From contig NZ_JALKAL010000012.1 in assembly GCF_023015765.1 (NCBI RefSeq), forward strand, positions 1 through 64,000: DNA of 64,000 nt, read 5' to 3'. The notes under the pieces are model-generated. The model was given only the letters and a program-made list of their open reading frames with translations, was not told where the DNA came from and searched no databases. Positions within the stretch are counted from its first letter, which is position 1; every line of letters starts with the position of its first letter. Made by a program: the position numbers and the translations under genes. The stretch comes from Ornithinimicrobium sp. F0845. GTDB lineage: Bacteria > Actinomycetota > Actinomycetes > Actinomycetales > Dermatophilaceae. Shown here in pieces: positions 26,049 to 34,204 of this stretch.

Positions 26049-26768
26049 TCAGTCCCCTTCCCTGCTGTCCAGCACCAGCGCGACCCGCCCCGCTGACGCC
26101 CATTGGGCAAGGTCCGCGGCCCGACCTTCCGGAACCAGCACCGAGACCACGGTCTCTGTCGCGAACTCCACCGGCGGCGTGCTCACCGCCACCACCTCGG
26201 CCGGGAACAGGGTGCCCGCGGCCTCGAACGCCGCCGGGTCGCCGGCCTGGCCGGGTGTGGCCACGATCCGCACGCTGTCCCCGACCTGCAGCGGCTGTCC
26301 CGGCATCAGGGCAGGTGTCAGGGCCAGACCGACCACCGAGGACCCCTGCCCCGGGACGACCTCGGCGGTGACAGCCTCGCGGGTGAGCAGACTCCCCGCG
26401 CTCAGGTCACGCGCCGCCCGCTGACCCACGAACCCCTCGATCTCGTTGCCCGCCACCAGCTGCAGGGCCGGATCCGGGTTCACCCGCACCATGACCAGGT
26501 CACCAGCCCCGATGACCTCGCCTCGCATCACGGTCTCCCGCACCGCGAGCGCCTCGATCGCCTCACTGTTCGACAGGTAGACCCACACAGCGGCCAGCGC
26601 ACCGATGATGACCAACGCCAGACCGGCCAGTGCCAGCAGGGGGCTGCGCCGCAGTTTCGGAGGAGCCGCTACAGCGGCGGCCTGCTCAGATGGTGGGGCC
26701 GTTGTGGTGTTAGGTGCGTTACGTGCGGGCGCTCCCCCGGAGGTGGCGTCGGCTTCTTTCCTCTTCAC
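26049..26768 (-). CDS. CpaB/RcpC-like SAF-domain protein
   Basis: The 239-residue protein starts at GTG. It has a polar cytoplasmic N-terminus of ~42 residues, one helix (about 43-66) and an outer SAF domain (RGEVIGAGDLVMVRV; LSAGSLLTREAV). In didermal bacteria CpaB/RcpC works with the outer-membrane secretin. In this monoderm it probably binds the wall or guides the pilus. It is the first core Tad gene of the block. Confidence 0.87.
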   Translation of the reverse strand: MKRKEADATSGGAPARNAPNTTTAPPSEQAAAVAAPPKLRRSPLLALAGLALVIIGALAAVWVYLSNSEAIEALAVRETVMRGEVIGAGDLVMVRVNPDPALQLVAGNEIEGFVGQRAARDLSAGSLLTREAVTAEVVPGQGSSVVGLALTPALMPGQPLQVGDSVRIVATPGQAGDPAAFEAAGTLFPAEVVAVSTPPVEFATETVVSVLVPEGRAADLAQWASAGRVALVLDSREGD

Positions 26769-26840
26769 GTCCTGCTACTCCCCTTCTTCGGGACTCTTGA
26801 GGTTCCCCTCCCGAGTCGCCGGATCACCGGCACTTACGGC

Positions 26841-27764
26841 CTACTGGCTCAGCACCTGCACCTCCCCCATCACGATCTGCCCGTCCTGCGTGAAGTCCAT
26901 CTCGATGGTCCCGGCCTGCCCGAGGCCGGACCAGTCGATCACCCAGTAGGACGTCGCTGACACCGTGTAACGCCCTTGCTCGGTGTAGCGGTGCCCGCAG
27001 TCCGGGCTGTCCGCGTCGAGGTAGGCGTCCTGGTACTCGGTGCCGGGCGTCGTGCAGGTCACCACGGTCCCATCGCCCATGTCCCACTCGATCCGGTCCA
27101 CCTGCGCAGTGGCCGTCACCGACCACGGCCCCGAGGTCGCAGTACGCGTGATCGGCCCCCAGGTCGATCCGCTCACGTCGTTGACCCACATCCATGTGGG
27201 CAGACCCAGCAGACCGACTCGATCGGCTCCCTGCTCCGGCACGATCCCGATCTCGATCGCATGCAGGTCCATCGTCTCGATCGCACCGCGTGCCAGTTCC
27301 TCCGGGTCCGGAGGAGCACCCCACGGCGGTGAGGGCGCCCACCGGGCAACCGTGTCCGCCGGGAAAGGGTCGGACAGAGTCACGCCCCGGGAGCACCAGA
27401 AGATCGCGCCATCCTCCCGTCCACTCCAGACGGGGTCGGTCCAGGGCGGCTGTGGCTCGGCGTACTTGGTGTAGCAGGCCCAGTCGTAGGACCAGTACCA
27501 GTCGCCCACGATGCACGGGTACTCATCCCCGGTCAGGAAGTCCTCACAGATAGCATCGCCAGGCTCGCCCCCTCCCCCACCCCCGCCGCCCGGTGGGTCA
27601 TAGCTCGGCGGCGGCGGGGGGACGTAGATGAGGCACTGACCCGTGACAGGGCTGACCTCGCGGCACTCCGGCTCGGCCTGAGCCGCCGGCGCGCTGGCCA
27701 GTGCCGCCAAGGATGACGCGAGGACCATGACCAGCGCGCACCACAGGACGGTCAGCCGTCGCAT
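26841..27764 (-). CDS. Secreted protein with PKD-like domain
   Basis: The 307-residue protein has a signal peptide ending near ASAPAAQA-EP. A Cys-containing segment, a Pro stretch and a poly-Gly run follow (about 50-67). The C-terminal half has the PKD-like pieces RIEWDMGDG and CGHRYTEQGRYTVSATSYW. It contains several Cys, is rich in Trp, and is probably exposed on the cell surface. As the second gene of the block it may be a pilus tip or adhesin, but this is inference. It overlaps the lipoprotein gene by 13 bases. Confidence 0.8.
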   Translation of the reverse strand: MRRLTVLWCALVMVLASSLAALASAPAAQAEPECREVSPVTGQCLIYVPPPPPSYDPPGGGGGGGGEPGDAICEDFLTGDEYPCIVGDWYWSYDWACYTKYAEPQPPWTDPVWSGREDGAIFWCSRGVTLSDPFPADTVARWAPSPPWGAPPDPEELARGAIETMDLHAIEIGIVPEQGADRVGLLGLPTWMWVNDVSGSTWGPITRTATSGPWSVTATAQVDRIEWDMGDGTVVTCTTPGTEYQDAYLDADSPDCGHRYTEQGRYTVSATSYWVIDWSGLGQAGTIEMDFTQDGQIVMGEVQVLSQ

Positions 27765-28363
27765 GGCTCATTCCGGTTCGTGTCCTCGACGATGTACCAA
27801 CCCTGCTCTGCAGAGTCGTCACGTTGCAGGACGTAGTCTTGTAACGTCTGGTCGAGCCGATCCTCCGCCAGGATCGAATTGCCGTTCTCGTCGACCGCCT
27901 CAACGGCTGAGACATCTAGGCACGCCACCACCTCTGCTGCCTGCCCGTCGACCAAGACCTCGATCACCTCAACCTCCATCTGCCCGCTGAAGGTGACACC
28001 TTGAGCCTCGGCCGCCATGACCTCAGTCACCCACTTCTCACGGGCGGTGTCCCTGGAAAACGGGTAGATCCCCTCCACCGAGTCATCCCCGTTGAAGGCG
28101 CTACTCAATGCTCCGGTGTAGAGCTGTAGCGTTTCCTTGATGTCCGCCTGGTCCTGCTCTTCGGCGGACAGCTCGGGTTCTGCGGTGGTTGTCTGTTCGT
28201 CGTCATCGGGGGGCGGTGGCTGGGTGACCGGAGCCGACTCACTGGTTGACGGTGCCGGCTGGCTCGCCGGGGTCGGCTCCTCGGCGTCACCGTTGCAGGC
28301 CGTAAGGCCGATGCTGGCAGCGAGCATGAGACCGACGGCCTGAACGCGGGTGCGTGTTCCCAT
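27752..28363 (-). CDS. Lipoprotein, first gene of the Tad block
   Basis: The 203-residue protein starts at ATG 28363 with an excellent AAGGAGGT seven bases upstream. Lipobox LTAC places the acylated Cys at residue 23. A Thr/Pro/Asp/Glu-rich linker (about 27-70) precedes a folded domain with SAEEQDQADIKET and QGWYIVEDTNRNEPCDG. That end resembles membrane-anchored NTF2-like proteins. It probably sits on the outer face of the membrane. It is the start of a long co-directional run. Confidence 0.85.
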   Translation of the reverse strand: MGTRTRVQAVGLMLAASIGLTACNGDAEEPTPASQPAPSTSESAPVTQPPPPDDDEQTTTAEPELSAEEQDQADIKETLQLYTGALSSAFNGDDSVEGIYPFSRDTAREKWVTEVMAAEAQGVTFSGQMEVEVIEVLVDGQAAEVVACLDVSAVEAVDENGNSILAEDRLDQTLQDYVLQRDDSAEQGWYIVEDTNRNEPCDG

Positions 28364-28431
28364 TGGGCAAACCTCCTTCACTCCACCCAAGGCGGGTCGG
28401 GGCACCTCGGGGGTCTCATCCGTCGTTGGAT

Positions 28432-28459
28432 GGCACATTACCACTATGTCTAATGCACC
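28432..28459. promoter_or_regulatory. AT-rich imperfect palindrome before the Tad block
   Basis: GGCACATTA (28432-28440) and TAATGCACC (28451-28459) match at seven of nine positions across a 10-base spacer. The stretch is much richer in A/T than the surroundings and lies ~70 bases before the lipoprotein start. It is a reasonable operator/promoter for the whole block, possibly bound by the double-XRE protein encoded just upstream. No certain -10/-35 could be assigned. Confidence 0.4.
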
Positions 28460-28561
28460 ACTTGAGTGAAGCCCCCGTGTCGCGAAGCCCGTTCGTTTTC
28501 GACCCTAGCCTCCCCCTCTCCTCCATTGGGCGGCTCCAAGGTAAAGGTTTGGCAAGGGGTC

Positions 28562-29044
28562 TTAGGTGGGGCGGCTGGCCCCGGTGATCCGCCTGCTCGC
28601 CTCGATGGAATCGACCAGCCGAGGCACGGATACCCGCAGCGCGGTCGCCACCGGCTCGAGCATCCGCGCCGGCGGGACCGACTTGAACTCCCCGGACTCC
28701 CACCTGCGGATGGTCGTCAACGAGACCGAGGATGCCGCCGCCAGCGCACGCCGCGACATCCCGCTCGCGACTCTCAGCTCCGCAAAGGTCACCCGCTCAG
28801 ACTGACGGGCGAGGAGTTCGCCCGGGTCGACACCAAGGACCTCAGCAAGGCGCCTGAGCGTCTTCGGGTGAGGCACCGACGCGGCGGTCTCCCATGCCGA
28901 GACCGCCGGTGCGCCCTGCACACCAACGCGCACCGACAACTCGTGCTGCGACCAGCCTTTAGCCACCCTCAGCTCTCGGAGCCTGGCGACATCGAGCGGC
29001 ACGCGCGCGTAGCGCTTGGTCGTTGAGCCACTCGTGTCATCCAC
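28562..29044 (-). CDS. Double-XRE helix-turn-helix regulator
   Basis: The 160-residue protein has two Cro/C1-type HTH domains in tandem: RLRELRVAKGWSQHELSV (first half) and TFAELRVASGMSRRALAA...TTIRRWESGE (second half). Such regulators control excision and transfer genes of ICEs. The start is placed at GTG 29044 because TATTAT lies eight bases upstream, implying a leaderless message. An ATG further up in frame lies outside the credible transcript. It lies between the integrase genes and the transfer block, where a master regulator is expected. Confidence 0.8.
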   Translation of the reverse strand: MDDTSGSTTKRYARVPLDVARLRELRVAKGWSQHELSVRVGVQGAPAVSAWETAASVPHPKTLRRLAEVLGVDPGELLARQSERVTFAELRVASGMSRRALAAASSVSLTTIRRWESGEFKSVPPARMLEPVATALRVSVPRLVDSIEASRRITGASRPT

Positions 29045-29407
29045 GCCTACGGATAATAGAGGGGGGCAACCCACGACAGCGCGGCGCCACGTCATCGTTG
29101 GCGCCGTCGGCTGGACGAGCGCCGGTCGAAGCAGGCCGAGCCGGTCCACGACGGTTCGTCGGCGTCTTCGACGACCATGCATGCATATGCTCCGGCGCCC
29201 ACCTTGTCTTGCGACAGTGGTTTCGACCAGGCGAAGTTCGAGAGCATCGAGTCCCAGTGCGAACTGTGCGGCCGGTTCGGCGCGTGCCGGACACCGCTGC
29301 CCGTCACGGTTCACCGTGCAGCCAGGACGCCACGTGCAGCGCCGCCCCATGCTGGCGGCGGCCCGTGCCGGCCCGGGGTGGGTGCTGCGCCGAGTGGAGT
29401 AGTAGTC
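29045..29407. other. Intergenic region between integrase and XRE gene, with possible short ORF
   Basis: No recognised family is present. A minus-strand frame 29092-29247 (51 residues, ATG 29247, weak GGGA upstream) has high third-position GC and a varied sequence starting MLSNFAWSKPLSQDKV, so it might be a small gene. An opposing plus frame from 29177 has a CxxCGxxGxC stretch but overlaps integrase coding DNA and is less likely. The XRE promoter lies at the left edge. Confidence 0.3.
29053..29058 (-). promoter_or_regulatory. -10 element of a probable leaderless XRE promoter
   Basis: TATTAT on the minus strand sits eight bases before the GTG start of the XRE gene, so transcription would begin at or next to the start codon. 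No good -35 is seen 17-18 bases upstream. Leaderless messages are frequent in actinobacteria. Confidence 0.5.
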
Positions 29408-30580
29408 CTAGTCCTCGTTCACCGCACGCAGGTCGGCCCGTCCCCAGCCCTCCATGGCGTCCCGGACGAACCCGAGCTCCCCAGGGTTTAGGTGCGTGTA
29501 GATGGCCTCGGTGACAATCGAGGACTCGTGACCGGCCAGCCTTGCAGCCTGGTATGGCGACAGGTGGGCGCGCTGCATCCACATCGTGACGGCAGTGTGG
29601 CGCAACGTGTGTGGGGTCGGAGCGGACCGGCCGTCAGCCAGCTTGTCCAGTCCGGCCTTGGCCACCGCCTCGTTGAAGACCCGGGTGCGGAAATTGTCCT
29701 GTCCCAAGACTGCCCCCCGTGGCCCGGTGAAGAGAGGACTGTGCTGGGACAGCCTCCGCTGCGCGATCATGGCCCGCAGCCGCTCGCACGTCCGGGCCGT
29801 CAGCGTCGGCACGGTGCGGTACCCGGCCTTCGACTTCGGCGGTCCGACCTCCCCGGTCTTCTTCCGTGACTTGGTGACGGTGACCCGACCATGGTCCAGG
29901 TCGACGTCGGCAACGGTGAGCGCTGAGACCTCCCCGATGCGCAGGCCGGTCTCGGCGATGAACGGCACCAGGATGGCCCAGTACTCATCCATGGCACTCT
30001 CCAGGGCGATCAGTTCGGCCACTGACAGGGCGTAACGTTCCGTCTTCTTCCCAGAGTGACGGCGACCCCGCCGGGTCATCTTCGAACGCGGGTTGACCGT
30101 GAGCAGTCCCTCGGCCACGGCGTCCTGCAGACAGGCCGAAACCTGCTCGAGCGCCTTTCCGGAGTGGGAGTCGGACAGGCCCTTGTTCTGCAGCATGTCG
30201 GCGTGCATCGTCTGCAGGTGGGATGCCCTGATGTCACTCAACCGCAGCGACCCGATGGCCGGGAGGATGTGGTTTCGGGCCAGCGACTCATACCCCTTGC
30301 GGGTGGAGGGGAGCAGGTCACGCGGCTCCATCCACCGGTTCCACCACGACATGAAGGTCATGTGCCTGGTGACGGCCTCCTCTCCGCGGCCGTTGAGGAT
30401 GCTGAGCCTGAATTCCTCCGCCTCCTCGGCGGTGTCGAACGTGGCCACCTGGCGTCGACCGGCCCCGTCTGTCCAGCGGAATCGGTAGACGACCCGGCCT
30501 GTGCGGTAGGTGAACTGACCGACTCCGGGGGAGAGTCTGCGCGCTCGGCCCGCCGACTTCGGTTTCTGCTTGGGCTTCAC
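29408..30580 (-). CDS. int: Tyrosine-type site-specific integrase of the ICE
   Basis: The 390-residue protein has an N-terminal AP2-like arm-binding part (FTYRTGRVVYRFRWT), a SAM-like core-binding domain (about 75-170) and a C-terminal catalytic domain. The catalytic residues are visible: Arg in TGLRIGEV, His-x2-Arg in HTLRH, His in LAGHES and Tyr in AIYTHL. It should catalyse integration into and excision from the neighbouring tRNA-Val gene. Its start overlaps the excisionase-like gene by ATGA. All residues look intact, so it is probably active. Confidence 0.95.
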   Translation of the reverse strand: MKPKQKPKSAGRARRLSPGVGQFTYRTGRVVYRFRWTDGAGRRQVATFDTAEEAEEFRLSILNGRGEEAVTRHMTFMSWWNRWMEPRDLLPSTRKGYESLARNHILPAIGSLRLSDIRASHLQTMHADMLQNKGLSDSHSGKALEQVSACLQDAVAEGLLTVNPRSKMTRRGRRHSGKKTERYALSVAELIALESAMDEYWAILVPFIAETGLRIGEVSALTVADVDLDHGRVTVTKSRKKTGEVGPPKSKAGYRTVPTLTARTCERLRAMIAQRRLSQHSPLFTGPRGAVLGQDNFRTRVFNEAVAKAGLDKLADGRSAPTPHTLRHTAVTMWMQRAHLSPYQAARLAGHESSIVTEAIYTHLNPGELGFVRDAMEGWGRADLRAVNED

Positions 30581-30876
30581 GAGACTGCTCCGTCGGTGCC
30601 GTGGATCCGGGGGCGTCCGGCGGGGGCTCGCGTGACGCCCGTGGTCGGCTGCACGTGCGGTGGCTCGTCCGTGTGGGTCTCATAGTGCGCGTCAGCCAGG
30701 AAGTCGGCGACGTGGGCGGGGTCGAAGCGCAGCTCGCGGCCAATGACGTAGTGCTCGATCCGGCGTTCGTGTGTGAGCCGGTAGACGTACTTGACCGGCT
30801 TGCCGAGGTAGGCGGCGAGCTGGGGTGCGGTCCACAGCTCGCGCGGGATCACCGGCGTCTGAGGTCGCGCGTTCAT
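30577..30876 (-). CDS. Excisionase-like MerR/HTH_17 DNA-binding protein
   Basis: The 99-residue protein has a winged helix-turn-helix of the helix_17 type (TAPQLAAYLGKPVKYVYRL, then IEHYVIGRELRFDPAHVADFL). Such proteins next to integrases act as excisionases or directionality factors. The start is ATG 30876. An ATGA overlap couples it to the integrase. Downstream of the HTH lies a polar tail of ~35 residues. Confidence 0.85.
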   Translation of the reverse strand: MNARPQTPVIPRELWTAPQLAAYLGKPVKYVYRLTHERRIEHYVIGRELRFDPAHVADFLADAHYETHTDEPPHVQPTTGVTRAPAGRPRIHGTDGAVS

Positions 30877-31029
30877 GCGAGTCCCTAGGCGCCGGACCAC
30901 ACGAACCGGGTGCCAAAAATGAGCCGAAACTGGGCCTGCTGGTATGCAAGTGGTATTTATTCGATCCGGCCGGGCCGCGTGCGTGGGGTGATTCTGCGTG
31001 TTTCCGCAGGTCAGACGCTTGAGAGTGGG

Positions 31030-31075
31030 TGGACGTGAAGGGACTCGAACCCCTGACCTCTCGCGTGTGAAGCGA
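31030..31075. other. Probable attachment site (attR) at the 3' end of tRNA-Val
   Basis: The 3' half of the tRNA-Val gene faces the integrase/excisionase pair 154 bases away, the usual layout for an element integrated in a tRNA gene. The crossover core must lie in this 3' half, but its limits cannot be defined without the other end. I found no second copy of this segment elsewhere in the window, so attL lies to the left, outside it. Confidence 0.5.
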
Positions 31076-31103
31076 GCGCTCTAACCAGCTGAGCTACACG
31101 TCC
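31030..31103 (-). tRNA. tRNA-Val (anticodon CAC)
   Basis: The gene has a perfect seven-base acceptor stem (GGACGTG with CACGTCC), a D-arm with AGCTGGTTAGA, an anticodon stem CTCGC/GCGAG around TTCACAC, and a T-arm GGTTCGAGTCC. The anticodon CAC reads GTG. Discriminator A is followed by CCC, so CCA is added post-transcriptionally. It serves as the integration target of the element on its 3' side. Confidence 0.96.
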
Positions 31104-31107
31104 TGAT

Positions 31108-31131
31108 GCGGCGGTTACCTTAACCCGCCGC
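31108..31131 (-). terminator. Short hairpin downstream of pabC
   Basis: GCGGCGG (31108-31114) and CCGCCGC (31125-31131) can pair around a 10-base A/T-rich loop. The hairpin lies 40 bases after the pabC stop and just before the tRNA gene. It could end pabC transcription; no U-tract follows. Confidence 0.45.
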
Positions 31132-31170
31132 GGCCGACCCATCCTAATCCGTGGGGCGGCGGATTCCGTG

Positions 31171-32070
31171 TCAGGGGTCCATCCGCTCCCGACCAAGCCG
31201 GGCGAAGATCTCGGCGGCGCGGGCGGTGACCGGACCGGGCTCGGTGCCGAGGTCCCGGTCGGCCAGGTCGACGGCCGGCAGGTCACCGGCGAGGGTCTGC
31301 TGCGCGGGCACGACAAGGATCGCACCGATGGCCTGCACATCCCGGGTGCTGGAGGTCAGGAAGGCCTCCTCCGCCTCGGCGAGCACGGACAGCGGCATGG
31401 CCTCCTCACGCACCTCCAGCCCCTCCTCACGGCACCACTCGATCGTCAGCGCCCGGGTGATCCCGGCCAGCGGGCCTGCCTCCAGCGGCGGCGTCCAGAT
31501 GACGCCGTCGCGCACCACGAAGATGTTGGAGCCGGTGCCCTCGCACAGCTCCCCCGCACCGTTGGCGAAGATCGCCTCGGTCCCGCCCACCGCCTTGGCC
31601 GCGGCCAGGGCGACGACGTTCTCGGCATACGAGGTCGTCTTGAGCCCGACCGTCGCGGCGCGCTCGTTGCGGATCCACGGCACCACGCCGACGGTCGTCA
31701 CCGCGGCGGGAAGGGGCTGATCCCCGGCCGTGACGATGTAGGTCATCGGCCCGTCCAACCGGTCCGAGCCGAGCGGTCCCCGCCCACCGGTCACGGTGTA
31801 GCGCAACCGCCCGAAGGCGATCGGCTCGTCCGCCAGCACCGCCTGGATCCCCTCCTCGACCCGAGCGCGGTCCAGCGGGGCAAGCCCGAGGCCAGCCAGC
31901 GACCGGTCCATCCGGTCGTGGTGCCTCGTCTTGGCGAACACCTCACCGTCGATGATCTTCGCGGTCTCGAAGACACCGTCACCGACAGTGACGCCGTGGT
32001 CCAGCGCGGCGATCGCCGGCCCGTCGTCCACGCGCCTGCCATCCACCCACACCCTGATCTCAGAACCCAT
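31171..32070 (-). CDS. pabC: Aminodeoxychorismate lyase / class IV aminotransferase
   Basis: The 299-residue protein is a fold-type IV PLP enzyme. It has HGVTVGDGVFET near the N-terminus, the Schiff-base Lys in GLKTTSYAENV (about Lys144), and ANGAGELCEGTGSNIFVV, the cofactor-binding region. In PabC this enzyme releases pyruvate from aminodeoxychorismate to give p-aminobenzoate for folate. A branched-chain or D-amino acid aminotransferase is an alternative, as the family overlaps. The start is ATG 32070; the open frame upstream belongs to the divergent pta region. Confidence 0.85.
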   Translation of the reverse strand: MGSEIRVWVDGRRVDDGPAIAALDHGVTVGDGVFETAKIIDGEVFAKTRHHDRMDRSLAGLGLAPLDRARVEEGIQAVLADEPIAFGRLRYTVTGGRGPLGSDRLDGPMTYIVTAGDQPLPAAVTTVGVVPWIRNERAATVGLKTTSYAENVVALAAAKAVGGTEAIFANGAGELCEGTGSNIFVVRDGVIWTPPLEAGPLAGITRALTIEWCREEGLEVREEAMPLSVLAEAEEAFLTSSTRDVQAIGAILVVPAQQTLAGDLPAVDLADRDLGTEPGPVTARAAEIFARLGRERMDP

Positions 32071-32137
32071 GGGACCCAGAATCTCACGGAACGCCCAGCC
32101 CGTGCCCCGATGGCCCGGACCGGCTAGGTTCGTGTTC

Positions 32138-34204
32138 GTGACCACGAGCCTGTACCTGGCCTCCGCGGAGTCCCGCTCCGGCAAGTCCGCCGTGGCCCTG
32201 GGCATCCTGGAGCAGCTGACTCGCCTCGGCGGCCGGGTCGGGGTGTTCCGACCGATCGTCCAGGGCGACGTGCCGGACCCCCTCCTGCACCTGCTGCTGC
32301 CCCGGGCCTCCTCACCCGTGGGCGCGGATCAGGCGGTCGGGGTCACCTACGACCGCGTTCACGCGGACGCCGAGGGAGCCGTGGGCGAGATCGTCAACCG
32401 CTTCCACGAGTATGCCGAGGCGCACGACACCGTGCTGGTGATCGGGTCCGACTTCACCGACATCCCGGGACCTACGGAGTTCTCGGTCAACGCCCGGATC
32501 GCGGCCAACATCGGTGCGCCGCTGATCCTCGTGGTCCCGGCCATCGACCGGACGCCGGAGGACGTGGCCACCGCGGCCTCCCTAACCGTCCACGAGGCCC
32601 GCACCCAGCACGCGGATGTCCTGGCGATCATCGCCAACCGGGTCGCCCACGACCTCACCGACGCCACCCGCGCGGTGCTCGCGGAGCACCTGCCGGACCA
32701 CACGGCATACGTCCTGCCCGCCAACGCGGTGCTGGCCGCGCCCACCGTGCGCGACCTGATGTCCGCCATCGACGGCCAGCTCCTGATCGGCGAGGAAGCG
32801 CTGCTCGACCAGGAGGCCATGAGCCTCATCGTGGCGGGGATGACGATGCCCAACGTCCTCGAGCGGCTCACGGACGGGGGCGTCGTGATCTGTCCGGCGG
32901 ACCGTGAGGAGGTGCTGCTCGCGGCGCTCCAGGCCCACCGGGCCAGCACCTTCCCGGCGCTGTCCGGGATCGTCCTCAACGGCGGCTTCCCGCTCAGCCC
33001 GCAGGTCAGCCGACTGGTGGAGGGGCTCGAGGTCCAGCTCCCGGTCGTGACCACGACCTACGGCACCTTCACCACGGCCACGCGCTGCTACGGCGCGCGC
33101 CCACGGATCGCCCCGGGCTCCCACCGCAAGATCGAGGAGGCGGTGGGCGTGGTCAGCGAGCACCTCGACGTCCCGGCGCTCCTCCCCCAGGCCACCGCCC
33201 GCAGCTCCGGCATCGTCACGCCGCTGATGTTCGAGCACCGCCTGACCGAGTGGGCGCGTGACGCCGCGGCGACCGTGGTCCTGCCCGAGGGACTCGAGGA
33301 GCGGATCCTGCGTGCGGCCGACCACCTGCTCGCCCGCGGCGTCGCGGACCTGATCCTGCTCGGCCCCGAGGCCGAGATCCGCGACCGGGCCGCCACCCTG
33401 GGGCTGCGGATCGAGGCGGCCACCTGCGTCGATCCTCAGACCGACCCGCGCCGCGAGACCTACGCCGAGACGTATGCCGGGCTGCGCGCCCACAAGGGGG
33501 TTACCCTCGACCAGGCGCACGACACGGTCGTCGACCCGTCCTACTTCGGCACCCTCATGGTGCTCGACGGCGCCGCCGACGGCATGGTGTCCGGCTCGAT
33601 CACCACCACGGCCCACACCATCCGCCCCGCGCTCGAGGTGATCCGCACCGTCGAGGGCGTCTCGGTCGTCTCCTCGGTCTTCTTCATGTGCCTGGCCGAC
33701 CAGGTCCTCGTCTACGGCGACTGCGCGATCAACCCGGACCCGACCGCCGAGCAGCTGGCCGACATCGCCATCTCATCCTCGCGCACGGCCGCGCAGTTCG
33801 GCGTCGAGCCGCGCGTGGCGATGCTGTCCTACTCCACCGGCGGCTCGGGCACCGGCGCCGACGTGGACAAGGTCCGCCGCGCCACCGAGCTGGTCCGCGA
33901 GCTGGCACCCGACCTGTCCGTCGAGGGCCCGATCCAGTACGACGCCGCCGTCGATGCCGCGGTCGCCGCGACCAAATTGAAGGACTCCCAGGTCGCGGGT
34001 CGGGCGACGGTCCTGATCTTCCCCGACCTCAACACCGGCAACAACACCTACAAGGCGGTCCAGCGCAGCGCCCAGGCGGTCGCCGTCGGCCCCGTGCTGC
34101 AGGGTCTGCGCAAACCGGTCAACGACCTGTCGCGCGGTGCCACGGTCCGGGACATCGTCAACACCGTCGCCATCACCGCGATCCAGGCCAGGCAGGGACG
34201 ATGA
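32138..34204 (+). CDS. pta: Phosphate acetyltransferase, long form
   Basis: The 688-residue protein starts at GTG 32138. The N-terminal ~220 residues are a BioD-like P-loop domain (ASAESRSGKSAVALG). A DRTGG domain occupies the middle, and the last ~330 residues are the catalytic PTA_PTB domain (RILRAADHLLARGVADL; GLRAHKGVTLDQA; FPDLNTGNNTYKAVQR). It interconverts acetyl-CoA and acetyl phosphate. It is coupled to ackA by an ATGA overlap, the standard acetate overflow/assimilation pair. It is divergent from pabC across 67 bases. Confidence 0.97.
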   Translation: MTTSLYLASAESRSGKSAVALGILEQLTRLGGRVGVFRPIVQGDVPDPLLHLLLPRASSPVGADQAVGVTYDRVHADAEGAVGEIVNRFHEYAEAHDTVLVIGSDFTDIPGPTEFSVNARIAANIGAPLILVVPAIDRTPEDVATAASLTVHEARTQHADVLAIIANRVAHDLTDATRAVLAEHLPDHTAYVLPANAVLAAPTVRDLMSAIDGQLLIGEEALLDQEAMSLIVAGMTMPNVLERLTDGGVVICPADREEVLLAALQAHRASTFPALSGIVLNGGFPLSPQVSRLVEGLEVQLPVVTTTYGTFTTATRCYGARPRIAPGSHRKIEEAVGVVSEHLDVPALLPQATARSSGIVTPLMFEHRLTEWARDAAATVVLPEGLEERILRAADHLLARGVADLILLGPEAEIRDRAATLGLRIEAATCVDPQTDPRRETYAETYAGLRAHKGVTLDQAHDTVVDPSYFGTLMVLDGAADGMVSGSITTTAHTIRPALEVIRTVEGVSVVSSVFFMCLADQVLVYGDCAINPDPTAEQLADIAISSSRTAAQFGVEPRVAMLSYSTGGSGTGADVDKVRRATELVRELAPDLSVEGPIQYDAAVDAAVAATKLKDSQVAGRATVLIFPDLNTGNNTYKAVQRSAQAVAVGPVLQGLRKPVNDLSRGATVRDIVNTVAITAIQARQGR

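Noticed and set aside
29177-29491. Plus-strand Cys-containing ORF beside the integrase
   Set aside because: It runs into the integrase on the opposite strand, becomes Arg/Pro-rich after ~45 codons and has no ribosome binding site.
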